In this document: positions 17,291 through 25,030 of the stretch, in pieces
Layout: each line of letters begins with the position of its first letter
How positions within the stretch are numbered: the stretch's first letter is position 1
Notes under the pieces: generated by a model
Told to the model about the DNA's origin: nothing
What the model saw: only the letters and a program-made list of their open reading frames with translations
Database searches by the model: none
Origin: Microbacterium sp. LWS13-1.2
Lineage (GTDB): Bacteria > Actinomycetota > Actinomycetes > Actinomycetales > Microbacteriaceae
Assembly (NCBI RefSeq): GCF_040144835.1
Contig: NZ_CP151632.1
Coordinates: forward strand, 1,054,001 to 1,118,000
Direction: 5' to 3'
Length of the DNA: 64,000 nucleotides
Program-made: the position numbers and the translations under genes

Positions 17291-17350
17291 TCGGCCCGGC
17301 TGCCGCGAGCCGCGTCCGCCTTCACTGTGCGTCCGCCTTCACCGCGCGTG

Positions 17351-17570
17351 TTCCTCAGTTGAGGACGAGAGCCGAAACGAGGGCGGATCTCGACGTACTC
17401 GCCCGCATCTCGGCTCGGTTCCTCAATTGAGGACAGGCCTCAGACGCGGCTATCACCCCACGCGCCGCGCCGCATCCCGGCATCCGCTCCTCAAGTGAGG
17501 ACCGGAGCCGAACCGAGGGCCAACTCGGGCCCACGGTCCCGCATCTCGGCACGATTCCTCAATTGAGGAC
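17351..17570. repeat. Pair of 84-bp repeat units bounded by CCTCANNTGAGG palindromes
   Basis: Unit A (17351-17434) and unit B (17487-17570) have exactly the same length and shared internal blocks (GAGCCGAA, CGAGGGC and GCATCTCGGC). Each begins and ends with a TCCTCANNTGAGGAC palindrome, so each could fold on itself. They are separated by 52 bp. A short copy of the pth 3' end (CCTCAGACGCGG) follows unit A as well as unit B. The units account for most of the 301-bp gap between the membrane protein and pth; nothing else coding is seen there. Confidence 0.8.
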
Positions 17571-17591
17571 GGCGGAGTCCGGACACCCGCC

Positions 17592-18176
17592 TCAGACGCG
17601 GGGGGCGTGGTGCTTCTGCTGTGCGGCGAGAAGGCCCTCCGCGACGAGCTGCTCGACGGCGTCGGCGCCGTCGCCGACGAGGATGGGCAGGTTCTTGCGC
17701 TCGGTGGCGCCGAACGGGTCGAGCACCCAGTCGGCGGGATCCTGCCGCCCCATGGGGCGGCCGATGCCGACACGGACGCGCGGGAAATCCGCCGTGCCGA
17801 GCGCCTTGGCGACGTCGCGCACGCCGTTGTGGCCCCCGTGCCCGCCGCCGACCTTGAGCTTGATCGTGTCGAACGGGATGTCGAGCTCGTCGTGCACGAC
17901 CACCACGTGGTCGGGGGCGATGCCGTAGAACTTGGCGAGCCCGGCGACGGGACCGCCCGACACGTTCATGAACGTGTTCGGCTTGGCCAGGATGAGCTTG
18001 GCCGCGCCGGGGCGCAGCCAGGTCTCGACGACGCGCGCGTTCGCCTTGTGCGACTTGAAGGACTCGCCACGCCGCCCGGCGAGCTCGTCGACGACGAGCT
18101 GTCCGACGTTGTGCCGCGTGGGCTCATAGCGGGGGCCGGGGTTTCCCAGCCCGACGACCAGCCACGACTCTGCCAT
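17592..18176 (-). CDS. pth: Peptidyl-tRNA hydrolase
   Basis: 194 residues. It cleaves peptidyl-tRNA released from stalled ribosomes. LVVGLGNPGPRYEPTRHNVG holds the catalytic-pocket Asn and His, KPNTFMNVSG the second conserved Asn, and HDELDIPFDTIKLKVGGGH, GHNGVRD and VRVGIGRP follow in family order. ATG at 18176 is preferred over the one at 18185 because AGGATGG lies at the right distance. It is downstream of rplY on the same strand, the usual actinobacterial pair, but a strong hairpin after rplY and another palindrome lie between them. Confidence 0.95.
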   Translation of the reverse strand: MAESWLVVGLGNPGPRYEPTRHNVGQLVVDELAGRRGESFKSHKANARVVETWLRPGAAKLILAKPNTFMNVSGGPVAGLAKFYGIAPDHVVVVHDELDIPFDTIKLKVGGGHGGHNGVRDVAKALGTADFPRVRVGIGRPMGRQDPADWVLDPFGATERKNLPILVGDGADAVEQLVAEGLLAAQQKHHAPRV

Positions 18177-18222
18177 GTCATCCATCCTGCCCGAGCGGCG
18201 CGGCCGCAGACGAGATCGGTCG

Positions 18223-18275
18223 ACTTGCGCTGAACGTACGACTCGCCCGGCGTGTCGCGTACGTTCAGCGCAAGT
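18223..18275. repeat. Perfect 18-bp inverted repeat upstream of pth
   Basis: ACTTGCGCTGAACGTACG (18223-18240) and its exact reverse complement (18258-18275) flank a 17-base spacer. It lies in the gap between rplY and pth and may be a dispersed palindrome, an attenuator or an operator. Confidence 0.75.
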
Positions 18276-18312
18276 GAACGGGTGGGTGCGATCGGCACCC
18301 GGTGAGACGGAG

Positions 18313-18341
18313 CGAGGGGGTGCGGCATCCGCACCCCCTCG
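18313..18341 (-). terminator. Hairpin downstream of rplY
   Basis: A perfect 13-bp stem (CGAGGGGGTGCGG with CCGCACCCCCTCG) closes a three-base loop, 16 bases after the rplY stop on the reverse strand. It is a strong candidate terminator or processing hairpin separating rplY from pth. Confidence 0.75.
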
Positions 18342-18356
18342 ACTTCGTGAAAGGGA

Positions 18357-18992
18357 TTACTCGGAGGCGGACTCTTCCGAGGCCTCGGCCTGCTCGGCGG
18401 CGACCTCGGCATCAGCCTCGGCGATCTCGTCCTCGGCGGCGAGCGTCGCAGCCGGGACCGAGATGGCGACGATGAGCAGCTCGGCGTCGGCGATCAGCAC
18501 CGAGCCCTTCGGCAGCTTCAGGTCGGCGGCGGTGATGTGCGTGCCGTCCTCGAGGCCTTCGACGTCGACCTCGATGTGCTCGGGGATGTGCGTCGCCTCG
18601 GCCTGCAGGGTGACCGTCGTGTTGTCGAGGTTCGCGATGGTGCCGGGGGCGGACTCGCCCACGACGACGATCGGCACCTCGATCTCGACCTTCTCGCCCT
18701 TCTTCACGACGAGCAGGTCGATGTGCTCGATGACCTGGTGCACCGGGTCCTTCTGCACGTCCTTGACGAGCGTGAGCTGCGACTTGCCGTCGAGGTCGAG
18801 CTCGAGCACCGCGTTGGCGCGGCGGATGAGCAGCGAGACCTGGTGGCCGGGCAGCGCGACATGCACGGGGTCGGTGCCGTGACCGTAGATGACGGCGGGG
18901 ATCTTGCCGGCGGCGCGGAGGCGGCGGGCGAAGCCCTTGCCGAAGCTCTCGCGGAACTCAGCCTGGACCTTGGTATCGGGCTCGGACGACAT
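18357..18992 (-). CDS. rplY: 50S ribosomal protein L25/general stress protein Ctc
   Basis: 211 residues. It binds 5S rRNA in the large ribosomal subunit. The N-terminal L25 domain (FGKGFARRLRAAGKIPAVIY and GKSQLTLVKDVQKDPVHQVI) is followed by the longer CTC/TL5-type beta domain (IEVPIVVVGESAPG, EHIEVDVEGLEDGTHITAAD) and an acidic alanine/glutamate tail. GGAGAACCCC precedes the ATG at 18992. The upstream region to about 19210 may be a long leader, since the nearest TANNNT on this strand (TAGACT at 19211-19216) is about 220 bp away. It heads the rplY-pth pair. Confidence 0.95.
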   Translation of the reverse strand: MSSEPDTKVQAEFRESFGKGFARRLRAAGKIPAVIYGHGTDPVHVALPGHQVSLLIRRANAVLELDLDGKSQLTLVKDVQKDPVHQVIEHIDLLVVKKGEKVEIEVPIVVVGESAPGTIANLDNTTVTLQAEATHIPEHIEVDVEGLEDGTHITAADLKLPKGSVLIADAELLIVAISVPAATLAAEDEIAEADAEVAAEQAEASEESASE

Positions 18993-19274
18993 GGGGTTCT
19001 CCTTGTGGGCGCACTGGCCCGGTAAGCTGCGGCGCGTGGCCGTTCTGACTCGGCCTGCGCGGTGGCGGGCCCGGGGTATTCGGGATGTCTTCGACTCGAA
19101 CGCACGCGCGTGAGGAAAGCCCGTTGGGCCGGCATCACTGCGTCGATCACGGATGCCGCAGCCCACCGGAATCGACAGGCGCGAGGCATCCCTCGCCGAA
19201 GTTCGACACGAGTCTACCAGCGCCCCCGCTACGATGAGGAACGCACCTGCTTCCCGCTCCCCACGGAGGACCCC

Positions 19275-19397
19275 ATGGACTACGGCTTCTGGAGCCACGC
19301 TCTTCTCTGGCTCATCGGCGCCATGGCCGCAGTCGGTGCCCTCGGGACCGCGCTGGCGTTCTGGAGCCTCGGGCGCCAGGGCTACCGCAAGGACTGA
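19275..19397 (+). CDS. 40-residue single-span membrane protein
   Basis: The frame MDYGFWSHALLWLIGAMAAV continues to ALGTALAFWSLGRQGYRKD. One hydrophobic segment (residues about 8-30) is followed by a short basic tail, giving an N-out/C-in microprotein. GGAGGA ends four bases before the ATG, a strong Shine-Dalgarno. The last 16 bases overlap tail-to-tail with gluconokinase on the other strand. Function is unknown. The 282-bp region to its left, back to rplY, holds only the presumed rplY leader and promoters. Confidence 0.65.
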   Translation: MDYGFWSHALLWLIGAMAAVGALGTALAFWSLGRQGYRKD

Positions 19398-19945
19398 TAC
19401 CGCTCGAGCGCCGCCACCGCCGCATCCACGACCTCGGTCAGCGGCGGATCCCCCGCGACGACGACTCCCGGTTCATCCGGCTCGAGATGCTCGAGGGTGC
19501 GCAGCTGCGAGGCCAGCAGCGACGACGGCATGAAGTGCTCGCGTGACCCCATGCGGCGGGCCAGTTCGTCCTGCGGCACCCGCAGCTCCACGAAGACGAC
19601 TCCCGCGGCGCCCGCGCGGATGCGGTCGCGATAGCGGCGGGCGAGCGCCGAGCAGGCCATCACCGCTCCCCCGCGCGCATCGTGCAGCGTCGCGGCGACG
19701 ACGTCGAGCCACGGCATCCGGTCCTCGTCGTCGAGCGGGATGCCGGCTGCCATCTTCGCGACATTGGCGGCAGGATGCAGGTCGTCGGCGTCGACGAACG
19801 CCAGCCCGAGCCGCCGCGCCAGCGCCAGCCCCACGGCGGACTTGCCCGAACCGCTCGGGCCCATCACCACGATGCGCCCCTCGGGCTCGGGGCGCGAACC
19901 GGAGGCACCCGGCGGGGCAGGCTCGGGATGCGAGGGCTCGGTCAC
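19382..19945 (-). CDS. gntK: Gluconokinase
   Basis: 187 residues. It phosphorylates gluconate to 6-phosphogluconate. IVVMGPSGSGKSAVG is the P-loop, ADDLHPAANVAKMAAG and GIPLDDEDRMPWLDVV are diagnostic of the GntK family, and MACSALARRYRDRIR follows. GTG at 19945 is selected because TACCGT ends seven bases upstream and placing the start there leaves a short Pro/Glu-rich N-terminal tail. It is divergent from 6-phosphogluconate dehydrogenase, which uses its product, so the pair forms a gluconate-to-pentose-phosphate branch. Confidence 0.92.
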   Translation of the reverse strand: MTEPSHPEPAPPGASGSRPEPEGRIVVMGPSGSGKSAVGLALARRLGLAFVDADDLHPAANVAKMAAGIPLDDEDRMPWLDVVAATLHDARGGAVMACSALARRYRDRIRAGAAGVVFVELRVPQDELARRMGSREHFMPSSLLASQLRTLEHLEPDEPGVVVAGDPPLTEVVDAAVAALERYQSLR

Positions 19946-19952
19946 GACGGCC

Positions 19953-19958
19953 ACGGTA
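19953..19958 (-). promoter_or_regulatory. -10 box (TACCGT) of gluconokinase gene, leaderless
   Basis: On the reverse strand TACCGT ends seven nucleotides before the GTG at 19945. Confidence 0.5.
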
Positions 19959-20079
19959 GCCGACGGCCGGCAACGCGTCACACCTTGCCGGGGCCGCGTG
20001 TGAGCATCCCGCCGCTGCGGTGTAACACGGACGCGCCAGACTCTAGGCTGAAAGAGACGATCTAACCTCAGGAGCGCGT

Positions 20080-21687
20080 GTGTCTTCGAACGACCCTTCA
20101 GCGAGCGGCAATCAGGCCGAGACCAACATCTCGACGGATCAGGACCAGGCTCCTGACGAGGCGACGACGGCACACGAGGCCGCACCGGCACCCGAGGATG
20201 TGGCCCGCCAGACCCCGGAGCCCCAGGGGCCCGACGCCGATCGTGTGGCGACGGCGAACATCGGCGTCGTGGGTCTCGCGGTGATGGGGTCCAACCTCGC
20301 CCGCAACCTCGCCAGCCGTGAGGGCAACACCGTCGCGGTGCACAACCGCAGCCGGTCGAAGACCGACGAGCTGCTCGCCACGCACCCCGAGGCCGGCTTC
20401 GTGCCCGCGTTCTCGTACGAGGAGTTCGCCGCGTCGCTGCAGAAGCCGCGCGCCGCGATCATCATGGTCAAGGCCGGGCGGCCGACCGACGCCGTCATCG
20501 ACGCGCTGGTCGAGGTGTTCGAGCCGGGCGACATCATCGTCGACGGCGGCAACGCGCTGTTCACCGACACGATCCGCCGTGAGAAGGCTGTGCGCGAGAC
20601 CGGCATCAACTTCGTCGGCGCCGGCATCTCCGGCGGCGAGGAGGGCGCCCTCCTCGGCCCGTCGATCATGCCCGGCGGCTCGGACGAGTCGTGGATCACA
20701 CTCGGCCCGATCCTGAAGTCGATCGCGGCGGTCGCCGAGGGCGAGCCGTGCGTCACGCACATCGGCCACGACGGCGCCGGGCACTTCGTGAAGATGGTGC
20801 ACAACGGCATCGAGTACGCCGACATGCAGCTCATCGCCGAGGCCTACGACCTCATCCGGCGCGGCACCGGCAAGACGCCGGCCGAGATCGCCGACGTGTT
20901 CGCCGAGTGGAACCGCGGCGAGCTGGAGTCGTACCTCATCGAGATCACCGCGGAAGTGCTGCGCCAGGTGGATGCCGCCACTGGCAAGCCGCTCGTCGAC
21001 GTCATCCTCGACCAGGCCGGCGCCAAGGGCACCGGCGCCTGGACCGTGCAGACCGCGCTGTCGCTGGGCGTCCCGGTGTCGGGCATCGCCGAGGCCACGT
21101 TCGCCCGATCGCTGTCGTCGCACCCCGAGCAGCGCGAGGTCTCGCGCGAGCTCCCCGGTCCGGAGGAAGGCCTGGCCGTCGAGGACACCGACGCGTTCAT
21201 CGAGGACGTGCGCCTCGCGCTGTACGCGTCGAAGATCGTCGCCTACTCGCAGGGCTTCGACGAGATCCGCGCCGGCGCCGCCGAGTACGACTGGCAGATC
21301 GACCTCGGCGCCGTGTCGAAGATCTGGCGCGCCGGCTGCATCATCCGCGCCCAGTTCCTCAACCGCATCGCCGACGCGTACGGCGAGACGCCCGACCTGG
21401 CAGTGCTACTCACCGCGCCGTACTTCGTCGAGGCCCTCGGCCGCGCGCAGGGCGCGTGGCGCCGCATCGTGTCGACGGCGGCGGGCGCCGGCATCCCCGC
21501 CCCCGCGTTCTCGTCGTCGCTGTCGTACTACGACGGACTCCGCGCCGAGCGCCTCCCAGCCGCCCTCATCCAGGGCCAGCGCGACTTCTTCGGCGCCCAC
21601 ACCTACAAGCGCATCGACAAGGAAGGCACCTTCCACACGCTGTGGTCGGGCGACCGCACCGAGATCGAAGCCGAAGACACCCACTGA
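20080..21687 (+). CDS. gnd: 6-phosphogluconate dehydrogenase (NADP+), decarboxylating
   Basis: 535 residues. It converts 6-phosphogluconate to ribulose 5-phosphate with NADP+ reduction. The Rossmann motif GLAVMGSNLARNLA starts near residue 65, then DGGNALFTDT, the substrate motif GAGISGGEEGALLGPSIMPG, catalytic HDGAGHFVKMVHNGIEYADM and KGTGAWT. About 60 extra N-terminal residues, acidic and Ala/Pro/Gln-rich, precede the enzyme, making it longer than the usual 470-485. AGGAG just before the GTG at 20080 supports the long start. A TAGGCT at 20044-20049 would give a short leader. It ends in a strong hairpin. Confidence 0.95.
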   Translation: MSSNDPSASGNQAETNISTDQDQAPDEATTAHEAAPAPEDVARQTPEPQGPDADRVATANIGVVGLAVMGSNLARNLASREGNTVAVHNRSRSKTDELLATHPEAGFVPAFSYEEFAASLQKPRAAIIMVKAGRPTDAVIDALVEVFEPGDIIVDGGNALFTDTIRREKAVRETGINFVGAGISGGEEGALLGPSIMPGGSDESWITLGPILKSIAAVAEGEPCVTHIGHDGAGHFVKMVHNGIEYADMQLIAEAYDLIRRGTGKTPAEIADVFAEWNRGELESYLIEITAEVLRQVDAATGKPLVDVILDQAGAKGTGAWTVQTALSLGVPVSGIAEATFARSLSSHPEQREVSRELPGPEEGLAVEDTDAFIEDVRLALYASKIVAYSQGFDEIRAGAAEYDWQIDLGAVSKIWRAGCIIRAQFLNRIADAYGETPDLAVLLTAPYFVEALGRAQGAWRRIVSTAAGAGIPAPAFSSSLSYYDGLRAERLPAALIQGQRDFFGAHTYKRIDKEGTFHTLWSGDRTEIEAEDTH

Positions 21688-21716
21688 CCGCGACGCGTCG
21701 GACCGACGCGTCCCGC

Positions 21717-21763
21717 ACACGGCGAGGGCGGATCCCCACCACGGGGGTCCGCCCTCGCCGTGT
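21717..21763. terminator. Strong bidirectional terminator after gnd
   Basis: Arms 21717-21737 (ACACGGCGAGGGCGGATCCC...) and 21743-21763 pair over 21 positions with a single mismatch, around a five-base loop. The hairpin lies between two convergent genes. Confidence 0.8.
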
Positions 21764-21784
21764 CTGCCTGCGCGGCGCGGAGTC

Positions 21785-23126
21785 TCAGCCGGCGTGACCG
21801 TCGGGCACGGGCTTCACGTTGTGGTTGCGGCAGAACACGTTGCCCGGGTCCCACGCGCGCTTGATCGCGGCGAGGCGGGCCATGGTCGCCGGCGGGTACA
21901 TGCGCTGGACGATCGTGTCGGCCGTCGAGACGGTGAAGTTGCCGTAGACGCCCGACCCCTTGGCCTCGATGGCCTCCCACGCGGCGTTCGCCTCTGCACG
22001 CCCCGCGTCGTCGAGCATGCCGGGGATGTCGAACGCGCCGGCCATCGCGAACCACGTCGCGTCCCGCGCGGAAGGCCGAGTCGTCCTGCGCCACGTCTGC
22101 GTACGCGCCGCCCAGCGAACGCAGCATCACGACAGAGGCGGGACGCTGTTCCCGGAAGGCGGCGAGACGATCGATCACCTCGTCGTCGAGGACGCCGAGC
22201 AGTGTGTTGCCGCCGACGAACCCCGGCATCGGCTGCTCGGGGTCGAACTCGGGGGCCTCCATCAGCACGTCGGGATAGTCCAGCACCCCGAAGTCCCGCT
22301 CGGTGACCCCGGGCGCACTCGCCACGGGCGCCAGCGCGCGACGCGCGGCATCCTCGTCGGTGCCGACCCAGACCGCCGTGATAGAGGCGCCCGCCGGCGC
22401 ATTCGGGTCCATCGCTGGGACGTCCATGTAGGTGCCGGTGAGATCGCGCGGGGCGTCCGCCATGACCTCACGCAGTACGCGCAGGACGGGGCGCGCATCG
22501 CCCTCGAGTCCGTAGACGGCGTGGACGACGCCGTCGAGAGGGTGCGCCTCGAAGTCGAACCGCGTCACGACGCCGAAGTTGCCGCCGCCGCCGCGGAGCG
22601 CCCACAAGAGCTCCGGATGAGAGGTCTCGGTCACCTCGACCACCTCGCCGCGGGCGGTGACGAGCTGCGCACCCACGAGCTGGTCGGCGGCCAGTCCCCA
22701 GGCCCGCACCATCCAGCCGATGCCGCCGCCGAGGGTGAGACCGCCGACGCCGACCGATGCCGTGTCGCCGGAGCTGAGCCCCAGGCCGCGTTCGGCGAGC
22801 GTGTGGGCGACCGCGCCCCACAGTGCACCGCCGCCCACGCGCACGCGGGTGCCTTCGACCTCGACGGCGTCGAGCGCGGAGATGTCGAGGGTGAGGCCGC
22901 CGGGCACGCCGCCCCAGGCGCTGTGGCCGCCGCCGCGGATCATGATCTCGAGCCGCTCGGCGGAGGCGTAGCGGACGGCGCCCCGCACGTCATCGACACT
23001 GGCGGCGCGGATCACCGCAGCGGGCTCGCCGATGCCGGAGTGGAAACGTCGGGCGGAATCCCATTCGGAATCGCCCGGACGGATGACGGTGCCGACGAAA
23101 CCAGCGCTGAGGTCGTCGTTGCTCAT
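21785..23126 (-). pseudogene. FAD-linked oxidase (berberine-bridge type), frameshifted
   Basis: Read from ATG 23126 the protein has the FAD-binding PCMH domain (MIRGGGHSAWGGVPGG, VGVGGLTLGGGIGWMVRAWG, ALRGGGGNFGVVTRF), then loses frame after LGGAYADVAQDDSAF. The rest (FAMAGAFDIPGMLDDAGRAE to WDPGNVFCRNHNVKP) continues in another frame to 21785. The total, 447 residues after correction, is normal. The lesion is near 22070, where two bases are missing from a G/C run (TTCCGCGCGG against an expected TTCCCCGCGCGG). This may be a true recent frameshift or a sequencing error in a homopolymer. No other damage is visible, so decay, if real, is recent. Confidence 0.8.
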
Positions 23127-23133
23127 GATCGCA

Positions 23134-23139
23134 ACGCTA
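23134..23139 (-). promoter_or_regulatory. -10 box (TAGCGT) of the FAD oxidase gene, leaderless
   Basis: On the reverse strand TAGCGT ends seven nucleotides before the ATG at 23126. The promoter is intact although the gene is frameshifted. Confidence 0.5.
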
Positions 23140-23216
23140 GGGCCCGCCGCCGACATCGGGGAGGTGTTCGCCGTCAGCGAGGGAGCGCCTTCCGCCGGGA
23201 CGCCCGCGTCCGGGCG

Positions 23217-23222
23217 TAGGCT
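23217..23222 (+). promoter_or_regulatory. -10 box (TAGGCT) of the epimerase gene, leaderless
   Basis: TAGGCT ends seven nucleotides before the GTG at 23230. Confidence 0.55.
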
Positions 23223-23229
23223 CGCGCGG

Positions 23230-24219
23230 GTGACGAGCATCCTCTACATCGGCGGTACCGGAACGATCAGCACGGCGTGCGTTCGCCGCTCCGTGGCTCT
23301 CGGGCACGAGGTCGCGGTCCTCAACCGCGGCAGTGCACGACGTCCGCTGCCGCCGCAGGTCGAGTCGATCGAGGCGAATGTGCGCGATCCGAGCTCAGTG
23401 CGCGCCGCCCTCGGCGACTGCCGGTTCGACGCCGTCGCCGAGTTCCTGGCCTTCACGCCCGAGCACATCACGACCGACCTCGAGCTTTTCGAGGGACGCA
23501 CCGGGCAGTACGTCTTCATCAGCTCGGCCTCCGCGTACGAGAAGCCGCCGCGCAGGGTGCCGGTGACCGAGTCGACGCCGCTGCGCAACCCGTTCTGGCA
23601 GTACTCGCGCGACAAGATCGCCTGCGAGGACGTCCTCGTCGCCGCACATCGCGAGCACGGCCTGCCGGTGACCATCGTGCGGCCGTCGCACACCTACGAC
23701 GAGCGGCTGCTGCCAACCCTCGGCGGCTGGACCGACATCGCACGCATGCGCGCCGGCCGTCCCGTCATCGTCCACGGCGACGGCACGAGCCTGTGGACGA
23801 TCACGCACTCCGACGACTTCGCCGTCGCGTTCACCGGGCTGCTCGGCAATCCGGCGGCGATCGGCGAGGCATTCACGATCACCGGCACGCACGCACCGAC
23901 CTGGAACCAGATCTACGGCTGGCTGGCCGACGCCGCAGGCGTCGACTCCCCCGACCTCGTGCACGTCGCCTCCGACACGATCGCGGCGTTCGCGCCGGAC
24001 CTCGGGCCCACGCTCATCGGCGACAAGGCCCACTCCATGCTGTTCGACTCGTCGAAGGTGACGCAACTGGTGCCCGAGTTCCGCACGACGGTGACCTTCG
24101 ACGAGGGCGCCCGCCGTATCCTCGCCTATTACGACGCGCACCCGGAGGAGCAGCGGATCGACGAGGGCCGCGACGCGCTCTTCGATCGCATCGCGGCCCA
24201 TGCCCGCTCGGCGGGCTGA
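23230..24219 (+). CDS. NAD-dependent epimerase/dehydratase-like protein (extended SDR)
   Basis: 329 residues. ILYIGGTGTISTACVRRSVA is the N-terminal nucleotide-binding motif (GGTGxIS replaces GxxGxxG). FISSASAYEKP carries the Ser region, but the canonical YxxxK is replaced by QYSRDKIACED, in which Y and K keep the right spacing. IVRPSHTYDERLLP and the C-terminal FDEGARRILAYY are typical of the isoflavone-reductase/CSP41-like subgroup. The substrate is unknown; sugar nucleotides or mRNA-binding roles are known in relatives. GTG at 23230 is chosen over an upstream extension because of the -10 box. It converges with the ABC ATPase gene, 20 bp apart. Confidence 0.82.
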   Translation: MTSILYIGGTGTISTACVRRSVALGHEVAVLNRGSARRPLPPQVESIEANVRDPSSVRAALGDCRFDAVAEFLAFTPEHITTDLELFEGRTGQYVFISSASAYEKPPRRVPVTESTPLRNPFWQYSRDKIACEDVLVAAHREHGLPVTIVRPSHTYDERLLPTLGGWTDIARMRAGRPVIVHGDGTSLWTITHSDDFAVAFTGLLGNPAAIGEAFTITGTHAPTWNQIYGWLADAAGVDSPDLVHVASDTIAAFAPDLGPTLIGDKAHSMLFDSSKVTQLVPEFRTTVTFDEGARRILAYYDAHPEEQRIDEGRDALFDRIAAHARSAG

Positions 24220-24239
24220 TCTGCGGAGGAAGCCGCCCG

Positions 24240-24965
24240 TCAGCGCGTGATGTCGCGCACCGTCCCCTTGTCGAGCCGCAGCCGGCGCCGCGCGCGGCGC
24301 GCGACGGCCGAGTCGTGCGTGACGACGATGAGCGTGAGCCCCTCGTCGTTGAGCGCCTGCAGCACCGAGAGGATCTCGTCGCGCATGCTCTCGTCGAGGT
24401 TGCCGGTGGGCTCGTCGGCGAGGAGCACGCGCGGGCGCTTGACGATCGCCCGCGCGATCGCGACCCGCTGCTGCTGACCTCCCGACAGCTCGCCGGGCCG
24501 GTGGTCCGCGCGCTCGGCCAGGCCGACGTGCGCGAGGGCCTCGGTGACCCGCGTGGCGCGCTCGTCCTGAGAGAGCCCCAGCGGCTCCAGCGCCATGTCG
24601 ACGTTCTCATGCGCCGTGAGCGTCGGGATGAGGTTGAACCCCTGGAACACGAACCCGATCTCATGCGCGCGGATGCGGCCGAGCTCGCGGTTACTCGCGG
24701 TCGCGATGTCGATCTCGCCGAGATGCACGGAGCCGCTGCTCGGGCGGTCGAGCGCGCCCAGCAGCTGCAGCAGCGTCGATTTGCCGCCGCCGGTTGGCCC
24801 CTGGATCGTGACGAAGTCTCCCGCGTCGATCGTGAGGTCGACGCCGGCGAGTGCCTTCACGACGCGGCCCTTCTGGGTGTAGGTGCGGGTGACGCCCTCG
24901 AGCCGGTACTGCGCCGCGGCTGCGGCATCCGGAGCCGAGGCGGCCTCCGTGTCGATCATGGTCAT
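24240..24965 (-). CDS. ABC transporter ATP-binding protein (MacB/LolD type)
   Basis: 241 residues. Walker A is GPTGGGKSTLLQL (an unusual TGG where PSG/SGS is common), Q-loop GFVFQGFNLIPTLT, signature LSGGQQQRVAIARAI, Walker B VLLADEPTGNLD and H-loop VVTHDS. It powers the adjacent FtsX-like permease, which lies 65 bp upstream on the same strand. Such pairs export peptides, drugs or lipoproteins, or act as mechanotransmission modules. GGGAG precedes the ATG at 24965. An N-terminal Ala-rich tail of about 20 residues is present. Confidence 0.92.
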   Translation of the reverse strand: MTMIDTEAASAPDAAAAAQYRLEGVTRTYTQKGRVVKALAGVDLTIDAGDFVTIQGPTGGGKSTLLQLLGALDRPSSGSVHLGEIDIATASNRELGRIRAHEIGFVFQGFNLIPTLTAHENVDMALEPLGLSQDERATRVTEALAHVGLAERADHRPGELSGGQQQRVAIARAIVKRPRVLLADEPTGNLDESMRDEILSVLQALNDEGLTLIVVTHDSAVARRARRRLRLDKGTVRDITR

Positions 24966-25030
24966 GACGTGCTCTCCCTTCGTGGAGGTGGAATCGGGTG
25001 CGATGGGGATGGTGCCGGACACGGGATGCC

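Noticed and set aside
17351..17570. Possible CRISPR array
   Set aside because: There are only two 84-bp units with palindromic ends, a single 52-bp spacer and no cas genes. The repeat length and number do not fit.
19003..19274. Riboswitch or RNA gene in the rplY upstream region
   Set aside because: I could not find a convincing conserved fold or known motif. A long rplY leader is possible but unsupported.
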